The position numbers and the translations under genes were made by a program. The notes under the pieces are model-generated. The model was given only the letters and a program-made list of their open reading frames with translations, did not search any database and was not told where the DNA came from. Positions 51,579 through 60,432 of a DNA stretch of 64,000 nt are shown here, piece by piece. Each line of letters starts with the position of its first letter. Within the stretch, counting starts at the first letter, position 1. The DNA comes from Streptomyces hyderabadensis (GTDB lineage Bacteria > Actinomycetota > Actinomycetes > Streptomycetales > Streptomycetaceae): contig NZ_JAIOJZ010000012.1 of assembly GCF_020404845.1 (NCBI RefSeq), positions 1-64,000 on the forward strand, written 5' to 3'.

Positions 51579-52096
51579 CAGATCTCCTTGACGTACTCGA
51601 ACGGCTCGCGGCAGGCCCGGCAGCGCCACAGCGCCTTGCAGGACGTGGCGGCGAAGCGGGAGGTCTCCTCGGTGTCCGCCGAGCCGCACCGGGGGCAGGG
51701 CACCGCGGGCCGGGTGGGCGACAGGACCAGGGGGACGGGGCCGCCGCGGGGTGCGGGTCCGGGCGGGGCGATGCCGTGCTCGGCGAGCTTCAGGCGGCCC
51801 GCCTCGGTGATCCAGTCGCTGGTCCAGGGCGGGTCCAGGACGGTCCGGATCTCCACGCGCTGATACCCCGCCTCCCGCAGCCGCGCGGCGACGTCCGCCC
51901 GCATCTCGGCCATGGCCGGGCAGCCCGAGTAGGTTGGGGTCAGGCTGGCGACCACGGTGCCGTCGGCGCCGACCTCGACGTCGCGCAGGACGCCGAGGTC
52001 GGCGAGGGTCAGCATGGGCAGCTCGGGGTCGGGCACCTGCTCGGCGACCTGGCGGGCGCGGCGGGCGTCCAGGAGTGCGGGGGTGCCGGTCACCAT
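51578..52096 (-). CDS. paaD: PaaD, iron-sulfur assembly-like protein of the phenylacetyl-CoA epoxidase
   Basis: 172 residues. N-terminal MIP18/SufT-like domain: QVPDPELPMLTLADLGVLRD and TPTYSGCPAMAEMRADVA. C-terminal zinc ribbon-like Cys set: VPCPRCGSADTEE, TSCKALW, CRACREPFEYV. In known systems PaaD helps mature the Fe-S cluster of PaaE. ATG 52096 overlaps the paaC end by seven bases. Confidence 0.93.
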   Translation of the reverse strand: MVTGTPALLDARRARQVAEQVPDPELPMLTLADLGVLRDVEVGADGTVVASLTPTYSGCPAMAEMRADVAARLREAGYQRVEIRTVLDPPWTSDWITEAGRLKLAEHGIAPPGPAPRGGPVPLVLSPTRPAVPCPRCGSADTEETSRFAATSCKALWRCRACREPFEYVKEI

Positions 52097-52917
52097 GTCG
52101 CCTCCGGGTGGGCGCGGGCGACGCCCTGCAGCTCGGTCAGGAGCGGCGCCAGGTGTTCGGTGTGCTCGCCGGCCCGGCCCGAGCCGGGCAGCGGGCGGTA
52201 GACGGGCAGTGTCAGTCCGGCGGCCTCGGTGACCTGGCGCAGGTCGTCGGCGACCTCGTCCCGGACGTCGTACGCCGTGTGCAGCTCGCCCAGATACGGG
52301 GCGACCTGGTCCAGTGCGGTGCGCATCCGGCGGTGCGACTCGTCGGTGCCGTCGCCCAGGCGCACGCACCACTCGGCGGCGTACTGCCGGTGGTAGGTCA
52401 GCTCCTTGACCCCCTTGGCGGCGACCGCCGCCAGCACCGGGTCGGGGTGGGCCTGGAGCCGCCGGAAGTGGGCCAGCCGCCAGCTGGAGAGCACCAGCAG
52501 GCGCACCACGGTGAAGGCGAAGTCGCCGCCGGGGAGTTCGGCCAGGCGGACGTTGCGGAAGTCGGCGGCGTCGCGGAAGTAGGCGTAGGCGTCCTCGTCC
52601 CGGCCGGTGCCGTCGGCCTGCCCGGCGCGGGAGTAGAGCAGGCGGGCCTGGCCGAGGAGGTCGAGCCCGATGTTGGCCAGCGCCACCTCCTCCTCCAGCT
52701 CCGGCGCGCGGGTGACCCACTCGGCGAGCCGCTGGGCGCTCACCAGGGCGTCGTCGGCGAGCGCCACGCACGCCGCGGCCAGCTCACCGGCGTCGACGCC
52801 CTCGGGCACGGAGGTGTCGACGCCGTGCAGCGGGTCCTCGAAGCCGGTGCCGTAGGCCCAGCGGGCGTCGTCCTCGTGCCCCTCGGCCAGGGTGAGGTAG
52901 ACGTGGTCGTCACTCAT
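52090..52917 (-). CDS. paaC: Phenylacetyl-CoA epoxidase structural subunit PaaC
   Basis: 275 residues, ferritin-like four-helix bundle without a full di-iron site. LALADDALVSAQRLAEWVTRAPELEEEVALANIGLDLLGQARLLYS (about 30-75, shown in part by ALANIGLDLLGQARLLYS) is typical. It scaffolds PaaA. AGGAG lies six bases upstream of ATG 52917. Nine bases separate it from the paaB stop. Confidence 0.93.
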   Translation of the reverse strand: MSDDHVYLTLAEGHEDDARWAYGTGFEDPLHGVDTSVPEGVDAGELAAACVALADDALVSAQRLAEWVTRAPELEEEVALANIGLDLLGQARLLYSRAGQADGTGRDEDAYAYFRDAADFRNVRLAELPGGDFAFTVVRLLVLSSWRLAHFRRLQAHPDPVLAAVAAKGVKELTYHRQYAAEWCVRLGDGTDESHRRMRTALDQVAPYLGELHTAYDVRDEVADDLRQVTEAAGLTLPVYRPLPGSGRAGEHTEHLAPLLTELQGVARAHPEATW

Positions 52918-52926
52918 GCCCTGCTC

Positions 52927-53238
52927 CTAGATGTGGGGGACGTCGTCGGGGATGTCGTAGAAGGTCGGGTGGCGGTAGACCTTGTCCGCGCTGGGGGCGA
53001 AGAAGGGGTCCTTCTCGTCCCGGGTGGAGGCGGCGATGTGCTCGGAGCGCACCACCCAGATGCTCACGCCCTCGTTGCGCCGGGTGTAGAGGTCGCGGGC
53101 GTGGGTGAGGGCCATGGCGTCGTCGGCGGCGTGCAGCGAGCCGACGTGGACGTGGTTGAGGCCGCGCTTGCCGCGCACGAACACCTCGTACAGCGGCCAG
53201 CCCCGCTGGTCGGGCCGGTGGGCCTGCTCGGTGCTCAT
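52927..53238 (-). CDS. paaB: Phenylacetyl-CoA epoxidase subunit PaaB
   Basis: 103 residues. [20 protein letters not shown] and [20 protein letters not shown] are the PaaB core, with [13 protein letters not shown] ending [14 protein letters not shown] small subunit thought to bridge the PaaAC heterodimers. Start ATG 53238 overlaps the paaA stop (ATGA). Confidence 0.94.
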   Translation of the reverse strand: MSTEQAHRPDQRGWPLYEVFVRGKRGLNHVHVGSLHAADDAMALTHARDLYTRRNEGVSIWVVRSEHIAASTRDEKDPFFAPSADKVYRHPTFYDIPDDVPHI

Positions 53239-54221
53239 GCCGCCGCTCCCTTCTCCGCGCGGGCGGCCTGCTTGGCGGCGTGGGCGGTGGCCGCCTCGCG
53301 CACCCAGGCGCCCTCCTCGTGGGCGGTCCGCCGCCGCTCCATCCGCCGGTCGTTGCAGGGTCCGTCGCCCTTGATGACGCGCATCAGCTCGTCCCAGTCG
53401 GGGGTGCCGAAGTCGTGGTGCCCGCTCTCCTCGTTCCAGCGCAGCTGAGGGTCGGGCAGGGTGACGCCGAGCTTCTCGGCCTGCGGGACGGTCATGTCGA
53501 CGAAGCGGCGGCGCAGTTCGTCGTTGCTGTGCCGCTTGATCTTCCAGGCCATCGAGCGCGCCGAGTTGGGCGAGGCGTCGTCGGGCGGGCCGAACATCAT
53601 CAGGGACGGCCACCACCAGCGGTCCACCGCGTCCTGGACCATCTCCCGCTGGGCGTCGGTGCCGCGCATCATGGTCATCAGCAGCTCGTAGCCCTGCCGC
53701 TGGTGGAAGGACTCCTCCTTGCAGATGCGCACCATCGCGCGCGCGTAGGGGCCGTAGGAGCTGCGGCACAGCGGCACCTGGTTGCAGATCGCGGCGCCGT
53801 CCACGAACCAGCCGATCACGCCGACGTCGGCGAAGCTGAGGGTCGGGTAGTTGAAGATCGAGGAGTACTTCTGGCGGCCCTCGATCAGCCGCCGGGTGAG
53901 GTCGTCGCGGTCCGCGCCGAGGGTCTCGGCCGCCGAGTACAGGTACAGCCCGTGTCCGGCCTCGTCCTGGACCTTGGCGAACAGGATCGCCTTGCGGCGC
54001 AGCGACGGGGCCCGGGTGATCCACTCGCCCTCGGGCTGCATGCCGATGATCTCCGAGTGCGCGTGCTGGGCGATCTGCCGGATCAGCGTCTTGCGGTAGC
54101 CCTCGGGCATCCAGTCCCGCGGCTCGATGCGCTGGTCGCGCGCGATCGTCGCGTCGAAGTGCTCCTGGAGTCCGTCCGGTGCGTCCGGGGGCGGCGCCTC
54201 GGCGGCGTGTGTCGTGGTCAT
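53235..54221 (-). CDS. paaA: Phenylacetyl-CoA epoxidase catalytic subunit PaaA
   Basis: 328 residues, ferritin-like di-iron monooxygenase. Iron ligands in [18 protein letters not shown] (ExxH) and [17 protein letters not shown] (ExxH), with CoA-site region [20 protein letters not shown]. It forms the ring-1,2-epoxide of phenylacetyl-CoA. I chose ATG 54221 ([10 protein letters not shown]); the frame runs 29 codons further upstream through the operator region, but that is not credible as protein. First gene of paaABCDE, divergent from paaI. Confidence 0.95.
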   Translation of the reverse strand: MTTTHAAEAPPPDAPDGLQEHFDATIARDQRIEPRDWMPEGYRKTLIRQIAQHAHSEIIGMQPEGEWITRAPSLRRKAILFAKVQDEAGHGLYLYSAAETLGADRDDLTRRLIEGRQKYSSIFNYPTLSFADVGVIGWFVDGAAICNQVPLCRSSYGPYARAMVRICKEESFHQRQGYELLMTMMRGTDAQREMVQDAVDRWWWPSLMMFGPPDDASPNSARSMAWKIKRHSNDELRRRFVDMTVPQAEKLGVTLPDPQLRWNEESGHHDFGTPDWDELMRVIKGDGPCNDRRMERRRTAHEEGAWVREAATAHAAKQAARAEKGAAA

Positions 54222-54237
54222 CGTCACCAGCTTCCCA

Positions 54238-54255
54238 ACCGACCATTCGTTCGGT
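54238..54255. promoter_or_regulatory. PaaR-type operator upstream of paaA
   Basis: ACCGACCATTCGTTCGGT: inverted arms ACCGA/TCGGT with partial symmetry inside, 17 bp before the paaA ATG. It matches the TetR-type motif ACCG-n-CGGT known for phenylacetate repressors (PaaR), in which phenylacetyl-CoA releases the repressor. No tetR gene is in the window. Confidence 0.75.
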
Positions 54256-54312
54256 ATCAGTGTGACGTGTTTCCGCGCGCCGGGCAAGAGCCCTACCCTG
54301 CCGGTCACACTC

Positions 54313-54374
54313 TTGACAGCGCCGCCGCGTGGCTGGATTACTTGGCCTTGCCGCGAGCTAACCGAATGGTCGGT
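54313..54374 (+). promoter_or_regulatory. paaI-paaK promoter and second PaaR-type operator
   Basis: TTGACA (54313-54318), 17-bp spacer, GATTAC (54336-54341). ACCGAATGGTCGGT (54361-54374) lies just downstream of the predicted start and shares ACCGA...TCGGT and the AATGGTCGGT half with the paaA operator read in the opposite orientation. Both paa operons thus seem to answer to one repressor. Confidence 0.75.
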
Positions 54375-54385
54375 CGGGAGACAGG

Positions 54386-54874
54386 GTGGTGGGTACGGTG
54401 TCGCAGGCCACTGAGCAGACGCCCACGGAGGCGATGTTCCGCGCGGACGAGGCCTCCCGGGGGCTCGGCATCGAGCTGGTGGACCACGGTGCGGGCAGGG
54501 CTGTGGTGCGCATGACCGTGACCCCGGCGATGGTGAACGGCCACCGGATCGCCCACGGCGGCTTCCTGTTCCTGCTGGCCGACACCGCCTTCGCCTGCGC
54601 CTGCAACAGCCACGGACCCGTCACCGTGGCGGCCGGCGCCGACATCGTCTTCGTTGCCCCGGCCCGCGAGGGCGACGTGCTGGTGGCCCTCGCCGAGGAG
54701 CGTGCCCGCTACGGGCGCAGCGGGATCTACGACGTGAGCGTGCGGCGCGGCGACGAGGTGATCGCGGAGTTCCGCGGCCGCAGCCGCAGCGTGCGGGACG
54801 ACGGGCGCGGCCGCGGCGCGCGGGACGACACGGCGCGCGAGACGCCGGGCACGACGACGAAGGAGTCGCGATGA
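54386..54874 (+). CDS. paaI: PaaI-type hotdog thioesterase
   Basis: 162 residues. Hotdog core with [30 protein letters not shown] (shown in part as [17 protein letters not shown]), carrying the HGG and Asp of PaaI. It hydrolyses stalled ring-hydroxylated phenylacetyl-CoA intermediates and so protects the CoA pool. Tandem GTGs at 54386 and 54389 follow GGGAG; either may start. It overlaps paaK (ATGA). Confidence 0.93.
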   Translation: MVGTVSQATEQTPTEAMFRADEASRGLGIELVDHGAGRAVVRMTVTPAMVNGHRIAHGGFLFLLADTAFACACNSHGPVTVAAGADIVFVAPAREGDVLVALAEERARYGRSGIYDVSVRRGDEVIAEFRGRSRSVRDDGRGRGARDDTARETPGTTTKESR

Positions 54875-56223
54875 GCAGCGAGCCGACGACCGGGGCCGCC
54901 CCGGCACCCCGACCGGGCGAGCCCCTTCCCCACGACCTGCTGGACGCCGCCGAGCGCCTGTCCCGCGAGCAGCTGCACGAGCTCCAGCTGGAGCGCCTGC
55001 GCGCGACCCTGCGGCACGCCTACGACAACGTGGAGCTGTACCGCAAGAAGTTCGACGCCGCCGGGGTCACGCCCGAGGACTGCCGCACCCTGGCGGACCT
55101 GTCCCGGTTCCCCTTCACCACCAAGGCGGACCTGCGGGACACCTATCCCTTCGGCATGTTCGCCGTCCCGATGTCCGAGGTGCGGCGCGTGCACGCGTCC
55201 AGCGGCACCACCGGCCGCCCCACCGTCGTCGGGTACACGGAGAACGACCTGTCCATGTGGGCGGACGTCACAGCCCGTTCGATCCGCGCGGCCGGCGGCC
55301 GCCCGGGCCACAAGGTGCACATCTCCTACGGCTACGGCCTGTTCACCGGCGGCCTCGGCGCCCACTACGGCGCCGAGCGCGCCGGCTGCACGGTGATCCC
55401 CGCCTCCGGCGGCATGACGGCACGTCAGGTGCAGATCATCCAGGACTTCCGGCCCGAGATCATCATGGTCACCCCCTCCTACATGCTCACCCTGCTCGAC
55501 GAGTTCGAGCGCCAGGGCGTCGATCCGCGCACCAGCTCGCTCAAGGTGGGCATCTTCGGCGCCGAGCCGTGGACCGAGGAGATGCGGCGCGAGATCGAGG
55601 AGCGGATGGACATCCACGCCGTCGACATATACGGACTGTCCGAGGTGATCGGCCCGGGCGTGGCCCAGGAGTGCGTGGAGACCAAGGACGGGCTGCACAT
55701 CTGGGAGGACCACTTCTACCCCGAGGTGGTGGACCCGCTCACGGACGCCGTGCTGCCCGCGGGCGAGGAGGGCGAGATCGTCTTCACCTCCCTCACCAAG
55801 GAGGCGCTCCCGGTGATCCGCTACCGCACGCGGGACCTGACCCGGCTGCTGCCCGGCACCGCGCGTCCCGCCTTCCGCCGGATGCAGAAGGTGACCGGAC
55901 GCTGCGACGACATGATCATCCTGCGCGGGGTGAACGTCTTCCCCACCCAGGTCGAGGAGATCGTGCTGCGCACCCCGGCTGTCGCCCCGCACTTCCAGAT
56001 CCGGCTCACCGAACGCGGCCGCATGGACCACATGACCGTCCGGGTCGAGGCACGGCCCGACGCGGGCCCCGAGCAGCGCGAGGCCGCCGCGAGGGCGATC
56101 GCCCAGGGCGTCAAGGACGGGGTGGGCGTGACCGTGGAGGTGGAGGTCGTCGAGCCGGAGACCCTGGAGCGCTCGCTCGGGAAGATCCGCCGGGTGTGGG
56201 ACCTGCGGGGCGGTGAAACGTGA
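54871..56223 (+). CDS. paaK: Phenylacetate-CoA ligase PaaK
   Basis: 450 residues, ANL-superfamily adenylating enzyme. P-loop ASSGTTGRPTVVGYT (about 110), AMP motif in DIYGLSEVIGPGVAQEC, hinge Asp in YRTRDLTRLLPG, and C-terminal RCDDMIILRGVNVFPTQVEE with the catalytic Lys region LERSLGKIRRV near the end. It converts phenylacetate, ATP and CoA into phenylacetyl-CoA, the substrate of PaaABCDE and probable inducer. Coupled to paaI. Confidence 0.95.
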   Translation: MSSEPTTGAAPAPRPGEPLPHDLLDAAERLSREQLHELQLERLRATLRHAYDNVELYRKKFDAAGVTPEDCRTLADLSRFPFTTKADLRDTYPFGMFAVPMSEVRRVHASSGTTGRPTVVGYTENDLSMWADVTARSIRAAGGRPGHKVHISYGYGLFTGGLGAHYGAERAGCTVIPASGGMTARQVQIIQDFRPEIIMVTPSYMLTLLDEFERQGVDPRTSSLKVGIFGAEPWTEEMRREIEERMDIHAVDIYGLSEVIGPGVAQECVETKDGLHIWEDHFYPEVVDPLTDAVLPAGEEGEIVFTSLTKEALPVIRYRTRDLTRLLPGTARPAFRRMQKVTGRCDDMIILRGVNVFPTQVEEIVLRTPAVAPHFQIRLTERGRMDHMTVRVEARPDAGPEQREAAARAIAQGVKDGVGVTVEVEVVEPETLERSLGKIRRVWDLRGGET

Positions 56224-56291
56224 GCACGGACACGTCTGTTCACGGGTCGTGCTGGTGTGCGGGAAGAAACGGATGGGCAGTAAAGGCATGA

Positions 56292-57626
<1,335 letters not shown>

Positions 57627-57634
57627 GTGTTCCG

Positions 57635-57669
57635 CCGGGCGCCGCCGCACCGTCCGCGACGGCGCCCGG
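57635..57669. terminator. Terminator after the flavin monooxygenase
   Basis: CCGGGCGCCG (57635-57644) pairs perfectly with CGGCGCCCGG (57660-57669) around a 15-nt loop, eight bases after the FMO stop. Confidence 0.75.
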
Positions 57670-57682
57670 TCACGTCCCTGCC

Positions 57683-57715
57683 GAGGGCTCCCGGTGGATC
57701 GCACCGGGAGCCCTC
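57683..57715. terminator. Strong terminator between convergent FMO and prenyltransferase
   Basis: GAGGGCTCCCGGTG (57683-57696), loop GATCG, CACCGGGAGCCCTC (57702-57715): perfect 14-bp arms. It lies 18 bp beyond the prenyltransferase stop and serves both convergent genes. Confidence 0.88.
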
Positions 57716-57733
57716 CGGTGTGCGGGCGCCCGG

Positions 57734-58861
57734 TCAGGCCACCGGCACCGGTCGGCGGACGGTCTCCACGGCAGGCGGCCGGACCGCGTACGCCTCCGAG
57801 GAGAGGTACGCCGTCACCCGCGGCGGCTGGTCCCGCTGGTGGGCGAGGGCCAGGTAGGCGATCAGGCCCACCCCGTCCTCCGGCCGCCGCTCGGTGAGGG
57901 CGGCCAGGGCGCGGTCGAGCACGGAGGCGTCCATGCCGTGGTGGCGCAGCACCCTCGACGCCCGGGCCAGCGCCTCCCCGTCGTGCCGGACGTAGTCCCT
58001 GACCGGGATGTGCAGGGTGAATCCGCTCGGCCGCACGGTGCCGGTGGCGGTGAAGGAGTGGCAGGACAGTCCGGGCCGCCCGCCGAGCCCCCGCGCGTCG
58101 GGGCCGAGGCCCGCGGCCGTGCGGAAGAAGCCCTCGACCGCCGCGGGCCCCGGGCCCGCGTCCATCCGGGACAGCCGCCCGGCCTGGCCGGCCGTGAGGT
58201 GGTCGTGGCGCACGTAGACCTTCGCCCGGGGTTCCGCCCAGTCGCCGAGGTCCAGGGCGAGGAACGGGTATCCACCGCCCGGGGGGAGGCTGTCGAAGGC
58301 CTGGTGGTGCCCGAGCCGGTGCAGGGCCTCGCGCACCGTCGCGGCGGAACGTTCCTCCCCGCTCGCCGCCGGGTTCAGGTAGACCTTGACCCCGGGGACG
58401 CCGCCCGGCCTGAGTTCCAGGGCGCACCACAGGGCGAGGGGGCCCTGCGGGGCGGGGGGCAGGAACAGGTCCTGGAGTTCGTCGAGGACGTCGGCGGAGA
58501 AGTGCCAGCGCCGCGCCATCGTCCGGACCGCCTCCAAGCCGGCACGGCCGTTGTGAGCCAGGCTGTCTGCGCCGCAGCCCGGTTCCACGAGGACCCGCAT
58601 GGCGGGCGCCGCGTCCGGCCGGAAGGAGAGGGAGAACTCCACGGGGGTGTGGTCGTCGGACAGGAAGGTGCGGGTGGGCGGCGCCAGGTCCAGCGGCCGC
58701 TCGGCCACCGGGCCCAGTGCGTCGGCCAGGACCTGTGCGTAGGTCTCGGCGTCGGTCCGGGACAGGCCGGCGACCGCGCCGAGTCTTCGCAGCTGGCCGC
58801 CGGTGAAGGAGCCGAGCGTGGGTGTGCCCCGCGGGTCCGCGCCCGTCGGCGCGGCCCTCAC
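57734..58861 (-). CDS. DMATS-type indole (tryptophan) prenyltransferase
   Basis: 375 residues, ABBA (alpha-beta-beta-alpha) barrel. The general-base Glu75 sits in DHTPVEFSLSFRPD. Diphosphate-binding Lys/Tyr pairs appear in GVKVYLNPAASG, AKVYVRHDHL and RVTAYLSSEAYAV. It transfers dimethylallyl to an indole ring; together with the FMO it matches the S. coelicolor 5-DMATS locus as I remember it. The frame is open to 59038, but GTG 58861 (GGGGA seven bases upstream) gives the usual length, and it overlaps the stop of a small upstream ORF by four bases (GTGA). Position of prenylation (C5, C6, C7) cannot be read from sequence. Confidence 0.9.
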   Translation of the reverse strand: MRAAPTGADPRGTPTLGSFTGGQLRRLGAVAGLSRTDAETYAQVLADALGPVAERPLDLAPPTRTFLSDDHTPVEFSLSFRPDAAPAMRVLVEPGCGADSLAHNGRAGLEAVRTMARRWHFSADVLDELQDLFLPPAPQGPLALWCALELRPGGVPGVKVYLNPAASGEERSAATVREALHRLGHHQAFDSLPPGGGYPFLALDLGDWAEPRAKVYVRHDHLTAGQAGRLSRMDAGPGPAAVEGFFRTAAGLGPDARGLGGRPGLSCHSFTATGTVRPSGFTLHIPVRDYVRHDGEALARASRVLRHHGMDASVLDRALAALTERRPEDGVGLIAYLALAHQRDQPPRVTAYLSSEAYAVRPPAVETVRRPVPVA

Positions 58862-58965
58862 CGGCCCGTCCCCGGCCGGAGCCGCACAAAGCGATACCCG
58901 CCTCGGGGGGCGGGTATCAGGGGGTCCGGCGCCGGGAAAGCGGCGTTCGTGGATATGTGGTCCAC
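58858..58965 (-). CDS. 35-codon upstream ORF coupled to the prenyltransferase
   Basis: GTG 58965 is preceded by AAAGGAGG (58977-58970), the strongest ribosome site in this stretch, at 4 nt. The frame begins MDHISTNAAF, is Pro/Gly/Arg rich, spans the hairpin, and ends in TGA overlapping the prenyltransferase GTG (GTGA). It resembles a translational-coupling ORF, not a functional protein. It overlaps the 26-codon mini-ORF in a different frame, so the two cannot be translated at the same time on one message. Confidence 0.5.
   Translation of the reverse strand: MDHISTNAAFPAPDPLIPAPRGGYRFVRLRPGTGR
58893..58918 (-). terminator. Attenuator-like hairpin in the prenyltransferase leader
   Basis: GATACCCGCC (58918-58909 on the minus strand) pairs perfectly with GGCGGGTATC (58902-58893) around a 6-nt loop and is followed by GCTTTGTG. 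It lies between the mini-ORF stop and the prenyltransferase start, so it could terminate transcription conditionally. The mini-ORF stop codon (58919-58917) touches its 5' base. Confidence 0.65.
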
Positions 58966-58997
58966 GACACCTCCTTTGACTCGTAAGCAACTTGCAT
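58917..58997 (-). CDS. 26-codon leader mini-ORF with single Trp12 and C-terminal Pro
   Basis: ATG 58997 lies about 6 nt after the predicted transcription start. The peptide begins MQVAYESKEVSW and ends RRRTP-stop. It has one Trp (position 12) and the last residue is Pro26 directly before TGA. E. coli TnaC, which arrests ribosomes when tryptophan is abundant, also has its single critical Trp at 12 and Pro as last residue (24) before UGA. The stop sits at the foot of the hairpin 58918-58893. Downstream is an enzyme expected to consume tryptophan. The W-to-P spacing differs from TnaC by two residues and other arrest residues are not shared, so the resemblance may be coincidence. Confidence 0.5.
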   Translation of the reverse strand: MQVAYESKEVSWTTYPRTPLSRRRTP

Positions 58998-59009
58998 ACC
59001 GCGTTGCTC

Positions 59010-59038
59010 ACTACCCGTGCCGTTCGATCTTCATGCAA
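59010..59038 (-). promoter_or_regulatory. Candidate promoter of the leader/prenyltransferase unit
   Basis: Minus-strand TTGCAT (59038-59033), 17-bp spacer, GGTAGT (59015-59010). The expected transcription start near 59003 leaves about 6 nt before the mini-ORF ATG. It lies in the gap after the P450 stop, so read-through from the conservon operon is an alternative source of transcript. Confidence 0.45.
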
Positions 59039-59068
59039 ATGGGGCGGGTTGGGAGGGTGTTGCGCAGA

Positions 59069-60418
59069 TCACCGTGTGAGCCAGTTGAGGAACTGGCTCC
59101 ACATCCCCTTGTGTTCGGCCGGACGGGCCGTGCCCGCCGTCTTCTCCTGCTCGGCCGCCGCGGCGGCCGGTCCCGGTTCGCCGCGGCGTGCGGAACGCAC
59201 CGGGGTGAACCGGGCCGGAAGCGTGGCCAGCGCCCGGTTGAAGGGGCCCGGACGCCACGTCAGGCTGTCCTCGGGGACGGCGAGTTCGACGTCGGGCAGT
59301 TCGTTCAGCAGGTGCTCGATGGCCGTGACCGTGATGTGCCGGGCCGGTTCCTTGGACGGGCAGGCGTGCGGCCCCGCGCTCCAGGCGAGGTGCGCGCGGT
59401 TGCTGCCCGCCTGGCGGGATGCCTTGAGGGCCGGGCCGGTGTTGGCCGCGGCGAAGCTGACCAGCACGAGGTCGCCCGCCTGCAGCTGCTGGCCGGCCAG
59501 TTCCGTGTCGGCGGCCGGGTAGTGCGGGGCGTAGTTGGCCATGGGCGGGTTCTCCCACAGCGTGTCGTCGAGGGCCTCGTCGATCAGTCCGCCCTCGCGG
59601 GCGTACCGCTCGTGGGTCAGGAGCCGGTGCAGGGTGTTGCCGAGGAGGTTGCGCAGGGGTTCGGCTCCCGCGCCGAGCAGCAGGGCGAGCTGGTGGACCA
59701 TCTCCTCGTCGTCGAGCCCGGCCTCGTGCCGCATCAGCCAGGAGGTGACGTCGTCGCCGGGCTTGCGCCGCTTGAGCGCGACCAGTTCGCCCACGGCCTG
59801 GAAGAGCACCGCGGTGGCCTTCTCGGCGTTGACGCCGTCGAACATGCCGGAGATGCCGAACAGCACCCGGTCGCCGATGTCGGCGGGGCAGCCGAAGAGT
59901 TCGTTGAACACGAACAGCGGCAGCTGTTTGGCGTAGTCCCCGAGCAGGTCGGCCGAACCGCGGGCGCCGAACTGGGAGACGAGGTAGCCGGAGATCTGCT
60001 CGGTGCTGCGGCTCAGCCGCCGGGTGTCCACCCGCGCCATGCTGTCGGTGACCGCCTGGCGCAGCCTGAGGTGGTCGGCGCCGTCGGCGAACATGCAGTT
60101 GGGCCGGTAGGCCAGCAGCGGCGCGACCGGGCTGTCCGGGCTGATCTTGCCCTCGTTGAAGGCCCGCCAGCGGCGCGCGTCCTTGCGGAAGGTCCCGGAG
60201 TCCTGCAGCAGTTGGAGCGCCGCCGCGTAGTCCGTGACCAGGGTCGCCTCGACGCCCGGGGCCAGTTCGACGGGGGCCGCGGCCCCGTAGTGGCGCAGGT
60301 ACTCGTAGTACGCCTGCGGGTCGGCGGCGAACTCCGGCCCGTGCAGCGGCACCCGGGCGCCGGAGCCGTGGGCCGGGCAGCCGGGCGGCGGCACCGGGGC
60401 GGTGTCATGGGCGTTCAT
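59069..60418 (-). CDS. CYP157-like cytochrome P450 lacking the ExxR motif
   Basis: 449 residues. Heme-binding loop LAWSAGPHACPSKEPAR with Cys353 as proximal ligand. The K-helix, where P450s carry ExxR, reads EALDDTLWENPP (281-292) and has no such Glu/Arg pair. The I-helix reads LLGAGAEPLRNLLG (248-261), replacing the usual AGxET oxygen-activation Thr. Exactly this loss is known for the Streptomyces CYP157 family, often in conservons. ATG 60418 follows GGGAG. The last 45 residues are a charged, Ala-rich tail ending MWSQFLNWLTR. It follows cvnD by 14 bp; catalytic role unknown, possibly a signalling partner of the conservon. Confidence 0.92.
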   Translation of the reverse strand: MNAHDTAPVPPPGCPAHGSGARVPLHGPEFAADPQAYYEYLRHYGAAAPVELAPGVEATLVTDYAAALQLLQDSGTFRKDARRWRAFNEGKISPDSPVAPLLAYRPNCMFADGADHLRLRQAVTDSMARVDTRRLSRSTEQISGYLVSQFGARGSADLLGDYAKQLPLFVFNELFGCPADIGDRVLFGISGMFDGVNAEKATAVLFQAVGELVALKRRKPGDDVTSWLMRHEAGLDDEEMVHQLALLLGAGAEPLRNLLGNTLHRLLTHERYAREGGLIDEALDDTLWENPPMANYAPHYPAADTELAGQQLQAGDLVLVSFAAANTGPALKASRQAGSNRAHLAWSAGPHACPSKEPARHITVTAIEHLLNELPDVELAVPEDSLTWRPGPFNRALATLPARFTPVRSARRGEPGPAAAAAEQEKTAGTARPAEHKGMWSQFLNWLTR

Positions 60419-60432
60419 GTTGCTCCCAGCTC

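Noticed and set aside
58862..59038. Prenyltransferase starting at the upstream ATG 59038
   Set aside because: It would add about 59 residues of non-family sequence through the -35 region and hairpin; GTG 58861 gives normal length and a good ribosome site.
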